Assembly (NCBI RefSeq): GCF_009184865.1
Contig: NZ_CP045095.1
Location: 1-59,304 of the forward strand
Length of the DNA: 59,304 bases
From: Streptomyces phaeolivaceus
GTDB lineage: Bacteria; Actinomycetota; Actinomycetes; Streptomycetales; Streptomycetaceae
Direction of reading: 5' to 3'
Made by a program: the position numbers and the translations under genes
The notes under the pieces: generated by a model
What the model was told of the DNA's origin: nothing
Databases searched by the model: none
Seen by the model: only the letters and a program-made list of their open reading frames with translations
Shown here: in pieces, positions 16,779 to 25,406 of the stretch
Position numbering within the stretch: position 1 is the stretch's first letter
How the letters are laid out: every line of letters starts with the position of its first letter

Positions 16779-17573
16779 ATGACATGGGGCGACATAGGCA
16801 CGGCACGGGGGTGGTGGTCGGGGGTGAGCGACGTGTTGGGGCGGCTGCGTCGGTCTCCGGAGGGGACACGGCGCAACTTCCGGCGGGATCAGGAACTGCA
16901 GCTCCGGCTGCGCGGGGAGTACGGCCCGGAGTGGTGGCAGGTCCTGCCGGGCTTCACGCTGCTCCTGCTGGGGATCGCCGTGCCGCTGTTCACCCTCGGC
17001 TGGCTGTGGGACCGGATCGGCTGGTGGGCCGCGCTGCTGGGCGCGGGCGCCCTCGGGTACGCGGCACGCGCCGTGGTGCTCCGCCGGCGGCGGGCTGTCG
17101 CACAGAAGCAGCGGCGGGCCGTGTGCTTCACCCTCGACCAGGTCGACGCGGCGGACGACCGCGGCTTCCGGACCATCGTCGGGCGGCTCCTGATCCGCGA
17201 CGGCTGGACGAAGGTGCGCGGGGTGCGCATCAGCGGGACGGTGGTGCACCTGGTCGGGAACGGGCCCGACGGGCGCCAGCTCGGCCTCGCCTTCGAGCGC
17301 GGTGTCGAGCAGGCCGGGGAGGAAGACGGCGGCCGGGCGGCGCTGCGCCCGGTGAGCAGTGCCCCGCGGCTGCCGGACGGGGTCGAGCCTGGCCCTCGTC
17401 CGCTGTTCGTCGTCGTCAGCTCCGGCTCGTTCGCCCGGGAGCGGGTGCTGTGGGCGGCCCGGACGGACGTCCGGCTCGTCGACCGGGCGATGTTAGGGCG
17501 GTGGGCGGCCGGCGAGGACCTGGCGGTGCTCCTCGACCTCGGCCTGGACGACGTCCGGCCGGACGCGCCGTAG
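16779..17573 (+). CDS. Membrane protein with restriction-endonuclease-like domain
   Basis: 264 residues from ATG at 16779; a GTG at 16824 is an alternative. Two transmembrane helices lie near residues 58-80 and 85-105 (GFTLLLLGIAVPLFTLGWLW, AALLGAGALGYAARAVVL). The cytosolic part (IVGRLLIRDGWTKVRGVRIS, then LVGNGPDGRQLGLAFERG) matches the general plan of Mrr-like nuclease domains, but the usual D and ExK catalytic pattern is not clearly preserved. The last 60 residues form an alpha/beta unit (PLFVVVSSGSFARERVLWA). It stands alone, convergent with the NERD gene, preceded by two candidate regulatory sites. Confidence 0.6.
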   Translation: MTWGDIGTARGWWSGVSDVLGRLRRSPEGTRRNFRRDQELQLRLRGEYGPEWWQVLPGFTLLLLGIAVPLFTLGWLWDRIGWWAALLGAGALGYAARAVVLRRRRAVAQKQRRAVCFTLDQVDAADDRGFRTIVGRLLIRDGWTKVRGVRISGTVVHLVGNGPDGRQLGLAFERGVEQAGEEDGGRAALRPVSSAPRLPDGVEPGPRPLFVVVSSGSFARERVLWAARTDVRLVDRAMLGRWAAGEDLAVLLDLGLDDVRPDAP

Positions 17574-17591
17574 CCGGACGGAACATGGCGA

Positions 17592-17615
17592 GGGCCCGGG
17601 AGAACTCCCGGGCCC
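17592..17615. terminator. Bidirectional terminator
   Basis: Perfect 11-bp arms GGGCCCGGGAG and CTCCCGGGCCC with a 2-base loop, followed by CTTGT, between two convergent genes. Confidence 0.75.
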
Positions 17616-17636
17616 CTTGTCGTCGGCGGGCTTGGG

Positions 17637-18380
17637 TCAGCCGCTGTGCCGGGGCAGGCGCTGCTCGGCCAGCTGCTCGACGGCGGTGACCCGCGCGGCG
17701 TCCCATCCCGGCTGGGGAGAGAGGCCGGCCAGCATCCCGCGCAGCTTCTTCGCCTCGACGACGGTGACGCCGTGCAGCTCGGTGCGCCCGCGCGGCGCGG
17801 GGACCTTCGCGCCATGCACCGCGAGGATCGGCCGGACCGGCACCCCCAGCACCTTCGCGGCCTGCTGCGCCTCCCACACCACGGTCTGCAGCGCCTTGGT
17901 CTGGTCGTACCGTCCGTACCGGAGCAGCCCGCCGGTGATGACGATGCGGGACTTCTTTGACCGCCAGTTCTTACTGTCGACCAGGGCCACGCCGAACAGT
18001 CCGGCGACCAGGTGGTCGATGTTGGCCTTCGACCCCGGGATGGCCCGGTCGTGCAGTACGGCGTAGCCGCGGCGGGCGAGGGGAGCAAGCAGCCGGGCCG
18101 TGGCCTCCTCGCCGTCTGCGCCGGACTTCCAGCTGTTGCGCTGGCGGCGGTAGGTCTGGCGGATGCCGTAGGCGAGGACGGCGGCGGCGACCAGGGCGCC
18201 GACCTGCCACACGGTCACGGTGCCGGCGGCCCAGCCGGTGACGGCGGCGGCTGCGGCGGTCAGGGGCAGGGCCCACTTCGCACGGCGGTGCTGGGCGGCG
18301 CGCTCGGCCGCGCGCTGTAACTCGCCCTGGCGGCGGGCGCTGGCTCCGGCGTTGCTGCGGCGCCCGGGTGTGGTCGTCAT
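17637..18380 (-). CDS. NERD-domain membrane protein
   Basis: 247 residues, ATG with AGGAAGCG upstream. Basic N-terminus, then two transmembrane helices near residues 45-62 and 66-83, then a NERD (nuclease-related) domain starting at GADGEEATARLLAPLARRGY with IDHLVAGLFGVALVDSKNW holding the catalytic-type acidic and lysine residues. NERD domains are predicted endonuclease relatives found in DNA-processing or signalling proteins. It is the last gene of the leftward group 21717-17637, separated from the previous gene by 56 bp. Confidence 0.8.
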   Translation of the reverse strand: MTTTPGRRSNAGASARRQGELQRAAERAAQHRRAKWALPLTAAAAAVTGWAAGTVTVWQVGALVAAAVLAYGIRQTYRRQRNSWKSGADGEEATARLLAPLARRGYAVLHDRAIPGSKANIDHLVAGLFGVALVDSKNWRSKKSRIVITGGLLRYGRYDQTKALQTVVWEAQQAAKVLGVPVRPILAVHGAKVPAPRGRTELHGVTVVEAKKLRGMLAGLSPQPGWDAARVTAVEQLAEQRLPRHSG

Positions 18381-18436
18381 GTCGTCGCTTCCTGGGTGGT
18401 GGTGGGCGGGTTGAGGGGACGGAGAAGGGTGGCCGG

Positions 18437-18883
18437 TCAGTCCTGCGGGTGCTGGCAGGAGGGGCAGCCGATGGACTCGGCCGCATCGGCGGCGGAAGCG
18501 CCGGCCGCTTCGGCGACCGCGCGCCAGCACAGCGGCAGGCCGCTCTCGTCGAGCGTGCGCCCGGTGGGGAAGTCCTCGTCCGGGCCGTAGAAGACGGCCA
18601 CGAAGGGTTCGACGCCGGGCAGGACGAGGCGAGTCGGTTCGATGTGGAGGTCGAACTGCGGGGCGGGCGGGATGGACGCGAGGCTCTCCCACACCAGGCA
18701 GTCCAGCAGCTGCGCCACGGTCCGGCACTCGTGGTCGTGCCCCGCGCACAGGTCCCAGGTGCTGCCGTCGGGACGCAGCACCTCCAGGTCGTCGGTGACG
18801 GTCAAGGTGATGGTGTCGGAGTAGTGAACGGGCTGGACGGCGGGCGTGGGCGTACGGCGGCGCAGCAGCTGACGGATGTTCAT
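18437..18883 (-). CDS. Hypothetical protein with CxxC end
   Basis: 148 residues, ATG start overlapping the upstream stop (ATGA). Core has beta-like HYSDTITLTVTDDLEVLRP and VLPGVEPFVAVFYGPDEDF; CAGHDHEC near residue 45 and CPSCQHPQD at the very end may bind zinc. Not a family I recognise. Coupled to the membrane-anchored protein upstream. Confidence 0.65.
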   Translation of the reverse strand: MNIRQLLRRRTPTPAVQPVHYSDTITLTVTDDLEVLRPDGSTWDLCAGHDHECRTVAQLLDCLVWESLASIPPAPQFDLHIEPTRLVLPGVEPFVAVFYGPDEDFPTGRTLDESGLPLCWRAVAEAAGASAADAAESIGCPSCQHPQD

Positions 18884-19275
18884 GGGGTCTGGTCCTCCTC
18901 GTCGTCGAATGCGTCGGTGAGCAGGTCGGGCCAGCGGGCGTGGCCCCGGAACTCCAGGCGATGGCGCAGCATCTCGGCGGCCTGGTCCCGGGGGACCTCC
19001 AGGGCGAAGTCGTCCCTGGCGCGGGCGACGACGTCGCGGACGGAGACGCGCATCGGGCGAGTGATGCGCAGGTCGGTGACGGGCTCGGCGAGTTGGGCGC
19101 GCACGGCGGTGGTGATGGCGTGGTCGGTGGCTGCCAGCAGCCGCTTGCGGTAGTGCTCGGCGGCGGCCCGCCGGTCCTGCTCGGCCCGGTGCCGGCGGAT
19201 GCGGCGACCGATCCACGGACTGAGCAGTGCGAGCAGCAGTGCCGGACCGAGCAGGACGTAGACGGGCATCGTCAC
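18880..19275 (-). CDS. Single-pass membrane protein
   Basis: 131 residues. GTG start in a GTGA overlap with the coiled-coil gene. One N-terminal membrane helix (YVLLGPALLLALLSPWIG) followed by a basic stop-transfer (RRIRRHRAEQDRR) and a soluble helical domain, so N-out, C-in is likely. Family not recognised. Its coupling to a large coiled-coil protein upstream suggests a membrane-anchored assembly. Confidence 0.7.
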   Translation of the reverse strand: MTMPVYVLLGPALLLALLSPWIGRRIRRHRAEQDRRAAAEHYRKRLLAATDHAITTAVRAQLAEPVTDLRITRPMRVSVRDVVARARDDFALEVPRDQAAEMLRHRLEFRGHARWPDLLTDAFDDEEDQTP

Positions 19276-20411
19276 TTGCCCCCGGCGGTGGTGAGGCGCT
19301 TGACCTCGGCCTGGGCGAGGGCCAGTTCCGTCTGCACCTCGCGCATCTTGTCCTTCGTGTCGTTCACGGCCGTGTTGAGCTTCTCGACCTGGCCCTCCAG
19401 CACGCCCTGCCGCTCGATGGCCCGGCCCAGCTCGGCTGCGTGCGCCTTCTCCTGCTCGGTCCGGCGCTCCTTCTCGGCGGCGACCCTGGTCTCGGCGTCC
19501 CGCTCGGCCTGCAGGGCGAGGGCCTCCGCCTCACGGGCACGCCCCTCGGCAGCGGTCGCTGCGCCTTGAGCCGCTGTGACCGCCTGCTCCTTCTCGGCCT
19601 GCACCGCCTTGACGGTCTTCTGCATCGCCTCGACCTCGGCCTTCGCCGCGACCTCGGCCTTCCCTGCCTTGTCCTGGGCTTCGCGGACGCGCTTGTCGGC
19701 CTCCGCCTTGGCGGCGGTGACCTGCTTGTCGGCCTCGTCCTGGGCGCGCTTGACGGCTGCGGCTGCCTCCGCCTTCGCCTTCTCGACGGCCTGGTCGGCT
19801 TCGACCTGCAGGCGCTCGACGCGCGCCTCGGCCTCCGTGCGGATGCGCTCGGTCTCCGCCTCGAACCGGGCGGTCTCCTGCTCCAGTTCGGCGATGGCCC
19901 GGTCGGCTGCCTCCTGGGCCTCCTCGGTCTCCGCGCGGGCGAGGTCGCGCTGGCGCACGGCGGCTTCCCGCTCGGTGTTCGCGGTGGTGGCCTTCTTGCG
20001 CCACTCGGCGACCTGGGAGTCCGCAGCCGCGGCGACGGAGGCGACCTCGGCCTCGGCGGCGTCCGGGTCGTTGATGGTCTGGAGCAGGTCGACGTACCGC
20101 GCGAGCTCCGCCTGCAGCTCGTCGACCTTCTGCAGCACCGTGCCCTGCACGATGCCGGCGGTCCGGGCGGCGTCGGTGACGACCCGGTCGGACGGCTCCT
20201 CGACGGGCGCGGCCTTGGTGGCGCCGGTCTTCCCGCGCTTGGCCCGGTAGGCGCTCATGGCGTTGTGGTCAGGGTCGGAGCAGTACTTCGGCGCGCGTCC
20301 GGGGGCGTTGGGGTCCTTGGGGACCGGCCGGGCGGTGCACTCGGGGAACGCGCACCGGGGCGCCTCCTCGACCGGGGTCTCGACGGTCTGCTCGGTCGGC
20401 TGCTCGCTCAT
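19272..20411 (-). CDS. Zinc-finger coiled-coil protein, KfrA-like in outline
   Basis: 379 residues, ATG with AGGAG 10 bp upstream. N-terminal CAFPECTARPVPKDP and YCSDPDH form a likely zinc site, followed by a basic segment (AYRAKRGKTG). Residues 90-370 are an almost unbroken alanine/glutamate/lysine coiled coil. Such an architecture, DNA-binding head with a long coiled-coil tail, is shared with plasmid KfrA proteins that help segregation, but the head here is different. A structural or segregation role is inferred. Confidence 0.7.
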   Translation of the reverse strand: MSEQPTEQTVETPVEEAPRCAFPECTARPVPKDPNAPGRAPKYCSDPDHNAMSAYRAKRGKTGATKAAPVEEPSDRVVTDAARTAGIVQGTVLQKVDELQAELARYVDLLQTINDPDAAEAEVASVAAAADSQVAEWRKKATTANTEREAAVRQRDLARAETEEAQEAADRAIAELEQETARFEAETERIRTEAEARVERLQVEADQAVEKAKAEAAAAVKRAQDEADKQVTAAKAEADKRVREAQDKAGKAEVAAKAEVEAMQKTVKAVQAEKEQAVTAAQGAATAAEGRAREAEALALQAERDAETRVAAEKERRTEQEKAHAAELGRAIERQGVLEGQVEKLNTAVNDTKDKMREVQTELALAQAEVKRLTTAGGK

Positions 20412-20505
20412 CTGCAAGAACTCCTACGGGGCGGTGCGGTCGGGCGGGTGCGCTGCGGTCGACAGCGTGCCGTATCCGGGGACGGGTGGGGGAGCGGGTC
20501 GCGGC

Positions 20506-21717
20506 TCACGCGGCGGTCGTGTAGTGGTCGGCGTTCTCGCGCATGGCGGTCAGTCGGCCGCGCTGCTTGCCGATGGCGAGGTGGGCCAGCGGGGTGCGGG
20601 CCTGGGGCCAGACGGCGGCGGCTCGCTGGGTGTACCGGCTCGGGGTGAGCAGGATGACGTCGGCGTCGGTCAGGCCCAGCTCGGCGGCCTGGGCGCGCAG
20701 TTCCTCGACGGTGATGCTGCCGGCGTCTTCCCATGTGTGGTCGTACGGCTCGACGTCCTGGTCGAGCGTCAGGAAGCCGTGCAGCGCGCTGAGTACCAGG
20801 ACGGTGCCGCCGTGGGCGGTGAGGGCGTCGGCGGTCCGGCGGGCGTGTGTGTGCAGCTTGCCGACGTACAGCTGCCCGGCCGGGGCGGCGCGGTCCAACT
20901 TCGCCCCGGAGCAGGGGATGACGACGACGCAGGGGATGACGACGACCGGCCCGGCCGCGGCGGGGGAGGTGGTGCCGTCGAACAGGGCCAGCTGCTCACC
21001 GTGCGCGGCGGTGACCGGACAGCGCGCGGCCGGGGCCTCGATCTGCTCGGCGGTGTCGAGCAGCTCCACGGCGGCGGCCGGGTCGTAGGCGTCGCGGATC
21101 TCGACCCACCCGTACTCGCCGAGAACTCCGGCGAGGGTCTCGGCCTGCTCCCACAGGGGGAGGGCGGGGTCTACCTCGACCACGGCGGCGGGCTGGGGTC
21201 CGACCAGGACCTCGACGATCCGGCGGAAGGCGACGGCACGGAAGTACGCGGCGGCGGCCCGGCGACCGCTGGCGCCCAGGGACTCGAAGCGGTCGGCGTG
21301 CTGCGGCCGGCGGGCGCACTCGCCGTACATGCGGGCGGCCCAACTGGTCAGCTGCTCGGCGTGGTCGAGGACGCGGGGGAGAGCGGCTGCGTAGCGGGCC
21401 ACGTCCTCGGCGGGGCCGGTGACGCGCAGGGCTCGCCCGGACCGGTCGAGCTGGCGGGCCTCAACGCCGAAGCGGACGGCGACGGCGCGGGCGGCCTCGG
21501 CGCGCTGGGGTCCGCGGCCGGCGGCGTAGGGGAAGTCCAGGCGGACCGCGGCGCGGCCGTGAGCACGCAGCTGCAGGCGGTCGGTGTCGACGTAGCGCGC
21601 GCACCGGGCGGCGTAGCGGGCGGCGCGCTCCGGCCCCCAGCCGGTGTCCCACAGCGGTCGACGGGCGGTGGTGCCGTCCTCGCGTCGGATCTCCTGGCCC
21701 TCGTCCCGCAGTCCCAT
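20506..21717 (-). CDS. DUF6884 protein
   Basis: 403 residues, ATG with AAGGGGGC upstream and a strong promoter at 21754-21783. N-terminal 230 residues are helical and unknown. The C-terminal domain matches the DUF6884 pattern: VVIPCSGAKLDRAAPAG, LYVGKLHTHARRTADAL, VLVLSALHGFLTLDQ and PYDHTW. The Cys and His residues of these motifs suggest an enzyme related in outline to YaaA/DUF6884 proteins seen near DNA-modification genes. Just before the domain, an 18-bp tandem repeat gives VVVIPCVVVIPC, a likely recent slip. First gene of the leftward group ending at 17637. Confidence 0.7.
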   Translation of the reverse strand: MGLRDEGQEIRREDGTTARRPLWDTGWGPERAARYAARCARYVDTDRLQLRAHGRAAVRLDFPYAAGRGPQRAEAARAVAVRFGVEARQLDRSGRALRVTGPAEDVARYAAALPRVLDHAEQLTSWAARMYGECARRPQHADRFESLGASGRRAAAAYFRAVAFRRIVEVLVGPQPAAVVEVDPALPLWEQAETLAGVLGEYGWVEIRDAYDPAAAVELLDTAEQIEAPAARCPVTAAHGEQLALFDGTTSPAAAGPVVVIPCVVVIPCSGAKLDRAAPAGQLYVGKLHTHARRTADALTAHGGTVLVLSALHGFLTLDQDVEPYDHTWEDAGSITVEELRAQAAELGLTDADVILLTPSRYTQRAAAVWPQARTPLAHLAIGKQRGRLTAMRENADHYTTAA

Positions 21718-21753
21718 CCCGTGCCCCCTTCGTGGTGACTTGTGCAGGATTCC

Positions 21754-21783
21754 AGTCTAATGCATTGCATTGCATTTCGTCAA
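21754..21783 (-). promoter_or_regulatory. Strong promoter with ATGCA repeats
   Basis: On the minus strand TTGACG (21783-21778), an 18-bp spacer and TAGACT (21759-21754), close to the Streptomyces vegetative consensus. The spacer and upstream sequence consist of repeated ATGCA/TGCAT units (several copies between 21759 and 21816), a strikingly AT-rich island likely bound by a repressor. Confidence 0.75.
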
Positions 21784-21837
21784 TGCATTGCATCACGAGT
21801 GATGCAATGAAACGCAATGTTTTAGGGGGTGTCGCCA

Positions 21838-22936
21838 TGATTGCGGCCGTGCGCTCGCCGGTCGCGGCGACCGGTAGGGGGGTGAAACGGCCTGCCGTAC
21901 GCGCCACGGTGCCGGGGGGCGTCCGGGGCTTCGGAGCGACGGCCTTGGGCGGTGGGTCCTCGTCGGCCGGGGCCGACCGCCGACGACACGCTCCTCGGCC
22001 ACGGCGAGACCCGGGCCGACGCGGAGCGACCGCACCGGCCGGTCACCACGGCGCGGCAGCAGCTGCTCCCCCTCGGCCCCGGCCGGCGGTGCGGTCTCCT
22101 CACGCGCCCGTCATGCGCGACGGCGGGAGTACGGCGGTCTGCCCCGCTCCGGCCGGGCAGACGGCGACCCGTGCGCCACCGACCCCCCTCCCTCCGCCGC
22201 TGGCCGTCTTTTCCCAGCCCGGAGCACCTGCAGCCGCGCACGCTGCGGGCCACGGAGGCTTACGGACCCTGGGCGCCCTCCCCCGGCGCCCGCGCCGTGC
22301 CCGGGGCCTGAGTGGGGTGCTCCCTCGTCGGTCGGGCGCGCGCAGCGCTGCCGCAGGGTTCCCGGGAGCGGAGGGGATCGCGCTCGCGCGACCGCTTGCG
22401 GCGCCGTCGGCGTCCTCGGAGTGGACGGGGTTCCTGTGGCACCCTCCGGGGCCCGGTCGACGAGGGAGTGCACCGCGACCGCGTACCGACCCCTTCCCCC
22501 ACCGGGCCGGCGGCCGACAAGTTCTCCCCGCCCCCTCGGAGAAAGGGCCTGCCGGAGGCACCTTGTTCTGTGCCCCGGGCCAACTGCCCGGCGGCGGTCG
22601 CCTACTCGCTCGGGTGGCCGGGGCGGCGGCGCTGGCCTGGGCCGGTTTCATAAATCCGACCGCGGCTGAGGCGGGCGGCGTTCGTTCGCGGCGTCTGGTG
22701 CGGTCACCCAAATTTGGGTGACCGGCGGTCCTGCCGCGCGGCGGCGAGCAAGTTGGCGCGGAAGGGGAGCTTTCCTCGAGGGCGCCGGACCGGGGGCGGA
22801 CCGGCGACGCGGGGCCGCTTCGCGCGCGGGCGCGTAGGGCGGTCCCAAAAGTCCCAAAACCCCGGCGCCCAGCAGCACAGTGCGCCGGGACCGGGTCGGG
22901 TCTCGGCGCACTGGCAGTGGGCGGGGCGGGTGTGGG
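21838..22936. other. 1.1-kb region without a convincing gene
   Basis: Long GC-rich stretch in which every frame that is open has random-looking Arg/Pro/Gly/Ala composition, no ribosome-binding site and no homology I can recognise. It contains the parS-like palindrome at 22703-22722 and a tandem nonamer GTCCCAAAA at 22842-22859. It could be a centromere, replication origin or a decayed segment. Confidence 0.5.
22703..22722. promoter_or_regulatory. Palindromic site 4 (parS-like)
   Basis: Perfect copy of GTCACCCAAATTTGGGTGAC, in the gene-free region upstream of nothing obvious on the plus strand and beyond the stop of the 22937 gene on the minus strand. Far from any promoter, this copy fits a centromere better than an operator. 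Confidence 0.7.
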
Positions 22937-23689
22937 CTACGCCGCGGTGTTCGGCGCCGGGGTGCCGATGGCGATGCGGGCCCCGACCAGCCGACCGGCC
23001 TGGGCTGCGGTGCGCAGTGCCTTGACTGCGGCCTTGTCGTCGCCGCGCAGTTCGGCGAGGCCGACGTCGCCGACGTAGAGCACGGCCCAGCCGTAGTGGG
23101 CGGCGGCCGGGAGCCAGCTGGAAGGAAGCTCGACGCTGCCGGCGTAGAACTTCCCGCCCTCGGGGTCGAGGACCAACAGCCCGTCCTCCCCGGCCGGTCC
23201 GTGGCCGAGCAGCAGCACGCCGACCCACTCGGGAATCTGCGGCGGGGCCTGCCTGATGCGGGAGATCAGGGTGAAGCCGTCGCCCAGCAGGGAGCTGATG
23301 ACCGCGTTGGTCAGCTCCGGCATGGGGCCGGGCCCGCTGGAGCCGTCGAACGCGTACGCCTTGGCGACGGTCTCGGCGACCAGGACGGGCAGGTTGGTGC
23401 CGCCGTGGTCGAGGACGGCGGCGGTCATCGTCATGTCGTAGCCGTTGGCGGGCACGGGCGGCTGGTGGTCCGCGGGGAGCGGTACGACCTCGGAAGGGCC
23501 GCACGCGGCGTGGACGTAGACGACGTGCACGAAGGTGCCGTTGGTGCGCACCACCATGTTCACGGTGCCCTCCAGCCGGGTCCGGCAGTACACGCACGTC
23601 CCGTCGACCAGGGAGACCTCGGCGGCGCGGGCGAGACCCTCGGGCCCGAGCAGGGCGCGGACCTCGGGGCTCATGTGCAGCTCAGTCAC
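22937..23689 (-). CDS. Hypothetical protein with CxxC pair
   Basis: 250 residues. GTG start overlaps the upstream gene by 8 bp; an ATG five codons later is an alternative. CVYCRTRLEG near residue 32 with a second Cys in HAACGPSEV suggests a small zinc site. The rest appears alpha/beta (GVLLLGHGPAGEDGLLVLDP, ELPSSWLPAAAHYGWAVLYV). Family not recognised. Last gene of a three-gene leftward group from 25305. Confidence 0.65.
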   Translation of the reverse strand: MTELHMSPEVRALLGPEGLARAAEVSLVDGTCVYCRTRLEGTVNMVVRTNGTFVHVVYVHAACGPSEVVPLPADHQPPVPANGYDMTMTAAVLDHGGTNLPVLVAETVAKAYAFDGSSGPGPMPELTNAVISSLLGDGFTLISRIRQAPPQIPEWVGVLLLGHGPAGEDGLLVLDPEGGKFYAGSVELPSSWLPAAAHYGWAVLYVGDVGLAELRGDDKAAVKALRTAAQAGRLVGARIAIGTPAPNTAA

Positions 23690-24041
23690 GGGCGTGCTCC
23701 TGGTCGTGCTCGTCGCGGACGACGGCGGCGTGCTCCTGGCGGGCGTAGCCGCGGGGGTCGGTGTCCCATCGCGGGTCGGCGGCCGGCACGGGGCCACGGC
23801 CAGTGCCGTGAGCGCGGTCGTGCTGCAGCAGGCGGCGGGCGGTGTCCTCGGCGTCCTGCTCGCTGGTCGCGGGGTCTTCGACCTCGGCGAGGGCGGGCAC
23901 GGCCCGGTCGGCGAGGGCGGCGCGGTGCACCCGGTACGCGCGCTCGCGCTGCGGGTCGCCGGGGCTCACGGTCAGCTCGTCGTCCAGGCGCTGGACGGCG
24001 GCCGTCGCGCGCAGCAGGGCGAAGGGGTCGGTGGTGCTCAT
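23682..24041 (-). CDS. Hypothetical helical protein
   Basis: 119 residues, ATG with GGAAGGA upstream. Charged and helical with no recognisable motif (RRLLQHDRAHGTGRGP). Separated from the upstream gene by the hairpin at 24065-24097, so its expression may depend on read-through or its own promoter. Confidence 0.6.
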   Translation of the reverse strand: MSTTDPFALLRATAAVQRLDDELTVSPGDPQRERAYRVHRAALADRAVPALAEVEDPATSEQDAEDTARRLLQHDRAHGTGRGPVPAADPRWDTDPRGYARQEHAAVVRDEHDQEHARD

Positions 24042-24064
24042 CAGGTCCTTCCGGGAGAGGCGGA

Positions 24065-24097
24065 GCGGCCGGAGCCAGCTCGAATGGCTCCGGCCGC
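24065..24097 (-). terminator. Hairpin with loop GCTCGAA
   Basis: Perfect 13-bp arms GCGGCCGGAGCCA and TGGCTCCGGCCGC around loop GCTCGAA. The same loop and the same closing CCA/TGG pairs occur in the terminator at 40036-40068. Probably terminates the 25305-24118 gene. Confidence 0.7.
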
Positions 24098-24117
24098 CGC
24101 GGTGTTGGGATCCAGGG

Positions 24118-25305
24118 TCACGCCTGCGTGGGGTCGTCGGCCCCGGTCTTCTCGCGCATCTTGTGCACGGCCTGCCGTGAGATGCGGGCCCGCCCGGCGA
24201 TGTCGGAGTCGCTGTGGCCCCAGTCGATCGCCCGGTTGACCAGCTGGCGGCGCTCGGCGAGGTACTTCTCCAGCCGGGCGCACTCGGCGCCGACAACGGC
24301 GAGGCGGTCCCAGTCCTGCTCGCGCAGCCGGGCCCGGTGGCTGTGGGCGGCGTCCGCGGTACCGAAGAGGCGTACCCCCTGCTGCCCGGCGTGCAGTTCC
24401 TCGCGCTCGATCCAGGCTTTCAGGGCCGCGTCGGTGGTCTCGGAGGTGATCTCACTGGCAGCCAGACGGCCGTGTTCGACGTCCCAGTCGCGGAAGTCGC
24501 GGGCCGGTCGGGGGTCTCCGTCCATGAGGACGGTCCGGTACCAGGAACGCACGCCCAGCACGTGCAGACCCACGCCGCTGCCGTCGCGGTAGGGCTTGCC
24601 GAAGACCTTCTTGATCTCCGGGTACCAGTGCTCCGAGCCAAGGCACCTGGTGTGGACCGCGCACTCGTCCGCGAGCTTGTCGAGGGACAGGCCCAGCAGT
24701 CCGGGCCGGTAGACCTGGGGGCACCGCGCGACGATCTCGGCGAGGTCGACCAGGTCCGCGTCGACCTCGCGCTGGGCTGCCTCGCGGTGACGGGAGGTCA
24801 GGCGGCAGAGCTGGCGGCCGGCGTGTGCGGAGGTGGCCGACCAGTCCAGCTCGCCCCCGGCCTCGAAGAATCCGTCGAGCAGCTGCTGGGCGTACGGCGC
24901 GACCAGTTCCAGCAAGGCGTTGGCTGCCTCGACGTCGAGGTACGGGTGGCCGGTGAAGCCGGAGTCGACGGTCCAGCACAGCAGCTCGGGGACCTGCCCG
25001 GCCCACATCTCCGCTCCGGACCCGGGCAGGTACAGCGTGCCCGGGTGCCAGCGCTTCCAGGTCGCGCGGGGGACGTCGTTGATGGCCGTCCAGCGCCGGT
25101 CCCAGACCTCCCGGTGCTGGGTGCTCTCGTGGAAGCTCAGCTCGCCCGTGACGGTGTTGAGCAAGACGTGCTGGTAGGCCCCGGGCTTGTGGGAACCGGC
25201 GACCGGCTCCGACGGGATCACGCTCTCCACGGGGGTGATGGTGACGCGGGGCGCCTGGTAGGTGGCCACTTCGATCTGCGGCACGGACACGGTCTCGTTG
25301 CTCAT
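24118..25305 (-). CDS. Hypothetical protein with C-terminal helix-turn-helix
   Basis: 395 residues, ATG with GAGGAG 7 bp upstream. Residues 1-330 are a mixed domain without known motifs (LYLPGSGAEMWAG, LLGLSLDKLADECAVHTRC). Residues 360-390 form a helix-turn-helix (WGHSDSDIAGRARISRQAVH). It is next to the primase gene and transcribed the same way, so a replication or copy-control role is possible. Its upstream region has an inverted repeat and a copy of the 15-bp shared element. Confidence 0.7.
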   Translation of the reverse strand: MSNETVSVPQIEVATYQAPRVTITPVESVIPSEPVAGSHKPGAYQHVLLNTVTGELSFHESTQHREVWDRRWTAINDVPRATWKRWHPGTLYLPGSGAEMWAGQVPELLCWTVDSGFTGHPYLDVEAANALLELVAPYAQQLLDGFFEAGGELDWSATSAHAGRQLCRLTSRHREAAQREVDADLVDLAEIVARCPQVYRPGLLGLSLDKLADECAVHTRCLGSEHWYPEIKKVFGKPYRDGSGVGLHVLGVRSWYRTVLMDGDPRPARDFRDWDVEHGRLAASEITSETTDAALKAWIEREELHAGQQGVRLFGTADAAHSHRARLREQDWDRLAVVGAECARLEKYLAERRQLVNRAIDWGHSDSDIAGRARISRQAVHKMREKTGADDPTQA

Positions 25306-25341
25306 CCAGTTCTCCTCGCTGAATCCGGTCTGACGTAAAGA

Positions 25342-25372
25342 GGTTGACGGTCTGTCGGGTCTAGCGTCAACC
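25342..25372. promoter_or_regulatory. Inverted repeat in the promoter of the 25305 gene
   Basis: Arms GGTTGACG (25342-25349) and CGTCAACC (25365-25372), followed by another GGTTGAC at 25373. Each arm contains a TTGAC -35 hexamer, so both strands could have a promoter that a bound regulator blocks. Confidence 0.6.
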
Positions 25373-25406
25373 GGTTGACAGAGGATGGCCGGAAGTCGGA
25401 TGAGCG

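Noticed and set aside
21732..22721. A 329-codon plus-strand frame in the 21.8-22.7 kb region
   Set aside because: Random-looking Arg/Pro/Ala/Gly composition, no ribosome-binding site, and it ends by running into the palindromic site.
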